A model generated the notes under the pieces. The model worked only from the letters and a program-made list of their open reading frames with translations, made no database searches and had not been told where the DNA came from. This document shows positions 60,139 through 64,000 of a stretch of 64,000 nt of DNA, piece after piece. The stretch spans positions 2,356,001 through 2,420,000 of the forward strand of contig NZ_CP044222.1 in assembly GCF_008727795.1 (NCBI RefSeq), read 5' to 3'. Every line of letters starts with the position of its first letter. Position 1 is the first letter of the stretch. Made by a program: the position numbers and the translations under genes. This stretch comes from Nitrincola iocasae. GTDB taxonomy: Bacteria; Pseudomonadota; Gammaproteobacteria; Pseudomonadales; Balneatricaceae.

Positions 60139-62043
60139 CTAGCTTTCCTCTTGGAGCGCTTCCAATTCCAGCCAGCGCTCCATTAACACCTCAACGCGGG
60201 CTTCCTGCTGCTGCAATGCGCCTAATGTTTCGGTGACTTCGGCATTATCACGGCTGTAAAAATCCGGATCAGCAATAGTCTGTTGAATGGTTTCCAATGC
60301 CGCTTCTGCATTCTCTAGTTCAGCTGGCAAGGCATCCAGCTCGCGTTGCAGCTTGTAACTGAGCTTACGAGCCACGGTTTTCTTGACAACACCACCTTGC
60401 TTGACTGACGAGGGATTGGTTTCAACTGTTGCTACTTTAGGTGCGACCACGGCTGTCGTTGGCTGACGCTGACGCAACCAATCGTTGTAGCCACCCACAT
60501 ATTCTTTAACCTGGCCCTTGCCCTCAAATACCAAAGAGCTGGTAACCACATTATCCAGAAACGAACGGTCATGGCTGACCAGCAGCACGGTGCCATTGAA
60601 GTCCATCAGTATTTCTTCAAGTAACTCCAGAGTTTCAACATCCAGGTCATTAGTGGGCTCATCTAATACCAGCATATTCGCCGGCTTACTGAATAATCGA
60701 GCCAGCAATACGCGATTACATTCACCACCAGATAGCGCTTTGATCGGTGTACGGGCTCGTTCAGCACTAAACAGAAAATCGGATAAATAGCTGATTATGT
60801 GTCGAGAGCGCCCCTGTACATCGACGCTTTCACGTCCGCCCGACACATTATCAATCACAGTTTTTTCCAGATCCAGCGTATCGCGCATCTGATCAAAGTA
60901 GGCCACTTCCATTTTGGTGCCGATACGCACCTGACCGGCATCAGGCTGCAACTGACCCAGCAGGATGCGTAACAGCGTACTTTTACCGGCACCATTCGGG
61001 CCGATCAGCCCAATACGGTCACCACGTTGAACTTTCAGGCTTAGATTATTAATTAAGCGCTTATCGCCATAGCCATGCGAAACATTTTCCAGCTCAGCCA
61101 CCAACTTACCGGATTTTTCGGCATCATCCAGCGAAAAGCTGGCCTTACCTTGACGATCACGACGCTGGGAGCGTTCCCGGCGAAGCTGTTCCAGAGCACG
61201 CACGCGCCCTTCATTACGGGTACGACGTGCCTTGATACCCTGGCGAATCCAACGCTCTTCCTGAGCCAGTTTCTTGTCAAACTCCGCCTGATGACGGGCT
61301 TCCTCTTCCAGCAATGCCTCTTTCTGCTCCAGAAAACGGCTGTAATTACCCGGAAACTTGGTCAAAATACCGCGATCCAGCTCTACGATTGCTGTGGACA
61401 GATGCTCAACCAATGCCCGGTCATGCGAAATAAACAGCAACCCGCCTTTGAAATCCAGCAGCATCTGCTCCATCCATTCAATAGCCTCGATATCCAGATG
61501 GTTGGTAGGCTCATCCAGCAACAGCAAATCCGGCTCTTGAACCAGCGCAGCACCTAGCGCCGCACGTCGTCGCCAGCCACCTGAGAGCTCAGCCATGGTT
61601 TGATCCGGATTCAAGCCCAAACGCGTCATGACGCGCTCCACCTTGCGTTCCAGGTCCCAGCCATCCACCGCTTCTATCTGCTGCTGTAGCTGTTCCAATT
61701 GACGCATAGCCGCATCATCCGGCCGCTGCGCCAGGGTTTCATAGGCCTCTCGCATTGCGACGACATCAGCCAGGCCCGCACTGATCACATCACGAATCAA
61801 GCGCTCGTCCGCCGCCGGAAGCGACTGAGGTAATTGCGCGATTCGGGCGCCAGGTGCGCGCCACAGCGTGCCGTTATCCGGGTGTATTTCGCCACTGATC
61901 AGTTTCAGCAGGGTTGATTTTCCCGCGCCATTCAAACCCACCAGCGCAATTCGTTCACCGGCTTCAATTTGTAACGCGGCATTATCCAGCAATACGCGGT
62001 TACCGAACGCCAGGGATAATGCATCTATTCTGATCAGTGCCAT
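60139..62043 (-). CDS. uup: ABC-F ATPase Uup
   Basis: Protein of 634 aa with two ABC domains (Walker A GLNGAGKSTLLKLISG and GPNGAGKSTLLRILLG), signatures LSGGWRRRAALGAAL and LSGGECNRVLLARL, an interdomain linker rich in R and E, and a C-terminal coiled coil (about 560-630). Uup acts in ribosome-associated translation control and in suppression of precise transposon excision. ATG at 62043 gives MALIRIDALSLAFGNR; nine codons further upstream is less likely. Confidence 0.93.
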   Translation of the reverse strand: MALIRIDALSLAFGNRVLLDNAALQIEAGERIALVGLNGAGKSTLLKLISGEIHPDNGTLWRAPGARIAQLPQSLPAADERLIRDVISAGLADVVAMREAYETLAQRPDDAAMRQLEQLQQQIEAVDGWDLERKVERVMTRLGLNPDQTMAELSGGWRRRAALGAALVQEPDLLLLDEPTNHLDIEAIEWMEQMLLDFKGGLLFISHDRALVEHLSTAIVELDRGILTKFPGNYSRFLEQKEALLEEEARHQAEFDKKLAQEERWIRQGIKARRTRNEGRVRALEQLRRERSQRRDRQGKASFSLDDAEKSGKLVAELENVSHGYGDKRLINNLSLKVQRGDRIGLIGPNGAGKSTLLRILLGQLQPDAGQVRIGTKMEVAYFDQMRDTLDLEKTVIDNVSGGRESVDVQGRSRHIISYLSDFLFSAERARTPIKALSGGECNRVLLARLFSKPANMLVLDEPTNDLDVETLELLEEILMDFNGTVLLVSHDRSFLDNVVTSSLVFEGKGQVKEYVGGYNDWLRQRQPTTAVVAPKVATVETNPSSVKQGGVVKKTVARKLSYKLQRELDALPAELENAEAALETIQQTIADPDFYSRDNAEVTETLGALQQQEARVEVLMERWLELEALQEES

Positions 62044-62245
62044 AATTCTTCCGTTTAATCCTCTTTTCAACAGGGCGGCATTCTATCAGAAAAGCCGCTT
62101 GTACAACTTATTGATGGATAATTTAATCCCTAGTGTCTATTTATAAACAATCCTTCCCTGAGGCCTTCTCAAGGCAACCCGTCAGACGCTACACTGTCCG
62201 TTACTGGAGACCACAAACGGCTTATCCAGGTGTGGAGGTATCACT

Positions 62246-64000
62246 GTGAATCTGCTTAAACCGTTAACTCTTTTTGCCTCATGCATGCTGTTCTCAGCCT
62301 CGCTACTGGCAAGTAATCATCCGGAGTCCCAGCGTGAGCTGTATCTGGACACATTGGAGGCGGCGCGATCAGGTCAGGCATCACAGGTCAACCAGGCATT
62401 ATCCGCACTGCATGACTATCCGTTAGTGCCCTATATTCATTACGAACAAGCTATACAGCAACTCAAGATACTGACGCCAGACGATGCAGAAGCACTGCTG
62501 TTAAAACTTGACGGCACCCCACTTTACCAACGTTTTTTAAAAACCTGGTCAGTACATCTGGGTGAACAGGCACAATGGCCGGATTTTTTCCATTATTATG
62601 CCCGTATCCGCTCCCCAGGTGCGCAGTTACAATGCCTGGCCACTCGCGGTGAATTGGCACTACAAAATACCGAGCAAGCCTATACAGATGGACGTCGCCT
62701 GTGGCTAACCGGCAACTCTCAACACAATGCCTGTGATCCCTTGTTTGATCAGCTAATTCAAGCTGGATCAATTGATTCTGACGCGGGACTGGAACGGGTA
62801 TTGTTGGCACTGGAAGCGGGTAACACCAGCATTGCACACTATGCTGAACGCTTCATTACTACACCGGCAGCACAACAACATTTGGCTTTAATCTGGCAGA
62901 TTTTTAACCAACCGGAAGCCCTCGCCGCTGACCCAGCCTTACTGAATGGCAGCACCCCGGATGCCATACGCCTGGCACTGCTTGCCACCAACCGCTTAGC
63001 CAGCAATGATCTGCGACTTGCCTTGCTGACGTTCAGTGAGCAAGCGCAGCGTCTGCAAATACCCATTGACGATCAGGCCAAATTAATCAACCGCCTGGGT
63101 GTACTTTACGCCAAACGCTTTCACCCAGATGCAGCAAGCCTGCTGGCCAGGATCGACCCCGACTACTCTTTTCCTGAACTCACTGAATGGCGTATCCGGC
63201 TTGCCCTCACTGAACAGGACTGGCCAGCTACCCGGCAACTAATTACACGCCTGCCTGATGAAATTCGTCAGCAGGGACGCTGGCTGTACTGGAGACTTGT
63301 TGCCGATCTGCAACAAGGCCAGTCACCTGACCCACTGTTATTGGAGCAACTCACCGCAGAGCGAAGCTATTACGGATTCAAAGCCGCCGAACTGACTCGG
63401 CGCCCTTTTGCTCTGAATGACAAGCCAGCCAAATTCAACCAGGAACAATTGCTTCAGATCACTGAACTTGCACCCATGCAGCGTATTCACGAGCTTTATC
63501 GCCTGGAGCAAATACGCGAAGCTACCCAGGAATGGAACCTGATGCTAGCCACCTTATCACCCGAACAAATCCATGCGGCCTCCCATGTAATCCAGAACTG
63601 GGGCTGGTATTTCCAAGGCATTCGCGGTGCGATTATCAGCGATAATTGGGATGATCTGGCATTGCGTTTCCCCGCCCCTTATCGGGATTTGTTTGACAAA
63701 GCCTCACAAGAGTTCGCTATTGAGCCTTCCTGGGCTTTGTCGGTTACCCGTCAGGAAAGCGCCTTTCTGGAAGTGGCCCGATCAGGTGCAGGTGCCCGGG
63801 GACTGATGCAACTCATGCCAGCCACTGCCAGAGAAACGGCTCGACGAGCCGAGATTCCGTTAATAGACCTGGGTCGACTTAACGATGCGGATGTCAATGT
63901 GCGCCTGGGCTCAGCCTACCTAGCGCAAATGCAATCGCAATTCGAAGGTAATCGGGTTCATGCAACAGCGGCTTACAACGCTGGCCCCGGACGCGTCAGA
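62246..64000 (+). CDS. slt: Soluble lytic murein transglycosylase, 3' end outside the window
   Basis: A GTG at 62246 with GGAGG seven bases upstream opens 585 codons that run to the window end without a stop. A signal peptide (MNLLKPLTLFASCMLFSASLLA) precedes an alpha-helical superhelical U-domain (residues 30-450) and the SLT catalytic domain starting near YRDLFDKASQEFAIEPSWAL. The catalytic Glu lies in VTRQESAFLE; GARGLMQLMPATA and AAYNAGPGRVR follow. It cleaves peptidoglycan to 1,6-anhydro products in the periplasm. Divergent from uup with a 202-base shared upstream region. Confidence 0.93.
   Translation, partial: MNLLKPLTLFASCMLFSASLLASNHPESQRELYLDTLEAARSGQASQVNQALSALHDYPLVPYIHYEQAIQQLKILTPDDAEALLLKLDGTPLYQRFLKTWSVHLGEQAQWPDFFHYYARIRSPGAQLQCLATRGELALQNTEQAYTDGRRLWLTGNSQHNACDPLFDQLIQAGSIDSDAGLERVLLALEAGNTSIAHYAERFITTPAAQQHLALIWQIFNQPEALAADPALLNGSTPDAIRLALLATNRLASNDLRLALLTFSEQAQRLQIPIDDQAKLINRLGVLYAKRFHPDAASLLARIDPDYSFPELTEWRIRLALTEQDWPATRQLITRLPDEIRQQGRWLYWRLVADLQQGQSPDPLLLEQLTAERSYYGFKAAELTRRPFALNDKPAKFNQEQLLQITELAPMQRIHELYRLEQIREATQEWNLMLATLSPEQIHAASHVIQNWGWYFQGIRGAIISDNWDDLALRFPAPYRDLFDKASQEFAIEPSWALSVTRQESAFLEVARSGAGARGLMQLMPATARETARRAEIPLIDLGRLNDADVNVRLGSAYLAQMQSQFEGNRVHATAAYNAGPGRVR

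Noticed and set aside
62044..62245. Promoters of uup and slt in the divergent region
   Set aside because: Several AT-rich hexamers are present, but no pair with good match and spacing stood out.
1..64000. tRNA, rRNA, CRISPR, insertion sequence or prophage
   Set aside because: I saw no TPsiC-type motif in a cloverleaf context, no repeat-spacer array, no transposase or phage structural gene and no long terminal repeats.

Overview
The window looks like chromosomal core DNA of a marine or saline-adapted gammaproteobacterium, most like the Oceanospirillales/Pseudomonadales border group (Oceanospirillaceae-like). Three things support this: Pseudomonas-style gene order (asd-usg-fimV-truA-trpF ... 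accD-folC-dedD-cvpA-purF-metZ; lexA next to topA; Usp-Uup-Slt), an ectoine-type TRAP transporter of the TeaABCD kind, and a class III PHA synthase. I see no rRNA, tRNA, CRISPR array, insertion sequence or prophage. Coding density is high; the longest stretch without a gene is about 290 bp. The assignment to a lineage is inference from family resemblance and synteny only.

Layout. 1-2.2 kb: cysB and a KfrA-like coiled-coil DNA-binding protein. 2.3-6.5 kb: a six-gene minus-strand cluster of poorly described proteins (unknown 155 aa protein; pseudo-receiver protein; winged-helix plus roadblock-like protein; classical roadblock/LC7 protein; free-standing Aer-type FAD-binding PAS protein; cytosolic PhnD-like binding protein). 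This is the most unusual part of the window and reads as an intracellular signalling module. 6.8-10.2 kb: acnB with a strong terminator, then a DUF2185 gene and a small membrane protein. 10.2-28.9 kb: a long minus-strand biosynthetic block (leuC-leuD-leuB, asd, the asd-like usg, fimV, truA, trpF-trpB-trpA, accD, folC, dedD, cvpA, purF, metZ, dusC). 29.0-34.1 kb: a LysR regulator divergent from leuC, phaE-phaC converging on phaR plus a DUF6489 gene, and an HcaT-like MFS transporter.

34.3-37.9 kb: teaABCD, with an attenuator-like hairpin after teaA and its terminator buried in the 3' end of the convergent cysA gene. 37.8-41.7 kb: cysP-cysT-cysW-cysA for sulfate/thiosulfate uptake, probably a target of the CysB encoded at the left edge. 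41.9-46.4 kb: a CigR-like secreted protein, a YitT-type membrane protein, the aroC-speD-speE operon and a divergent Smr gene. 46.4-54.0 kb: minus-strand run dinG-rhlB-small membrane protein-gpsA-alpha/beta hydrolase-DUF4892-patatin. 54.0-58.0 kb: lexA with SOS boxes in the dinG/lexA divergent region, a DUF6586 gene and topA. 58.2-64.0 kb: small unknowns, a universal stress protein, the ABC-F ATPase uup and a soluble lytic transglycosylase gene that runs off the right edge.

Starts were moved from the longest reading frame where a Shine-Dalgarno sequence or family alignment favoured a different codon (acnB, lexA, asd, aroC, uup, trpF, dusC, the CigR-like gene, the PhnD-like gene, the hydrolase). 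All family calls come from reading motifs by eye; no database search was run.
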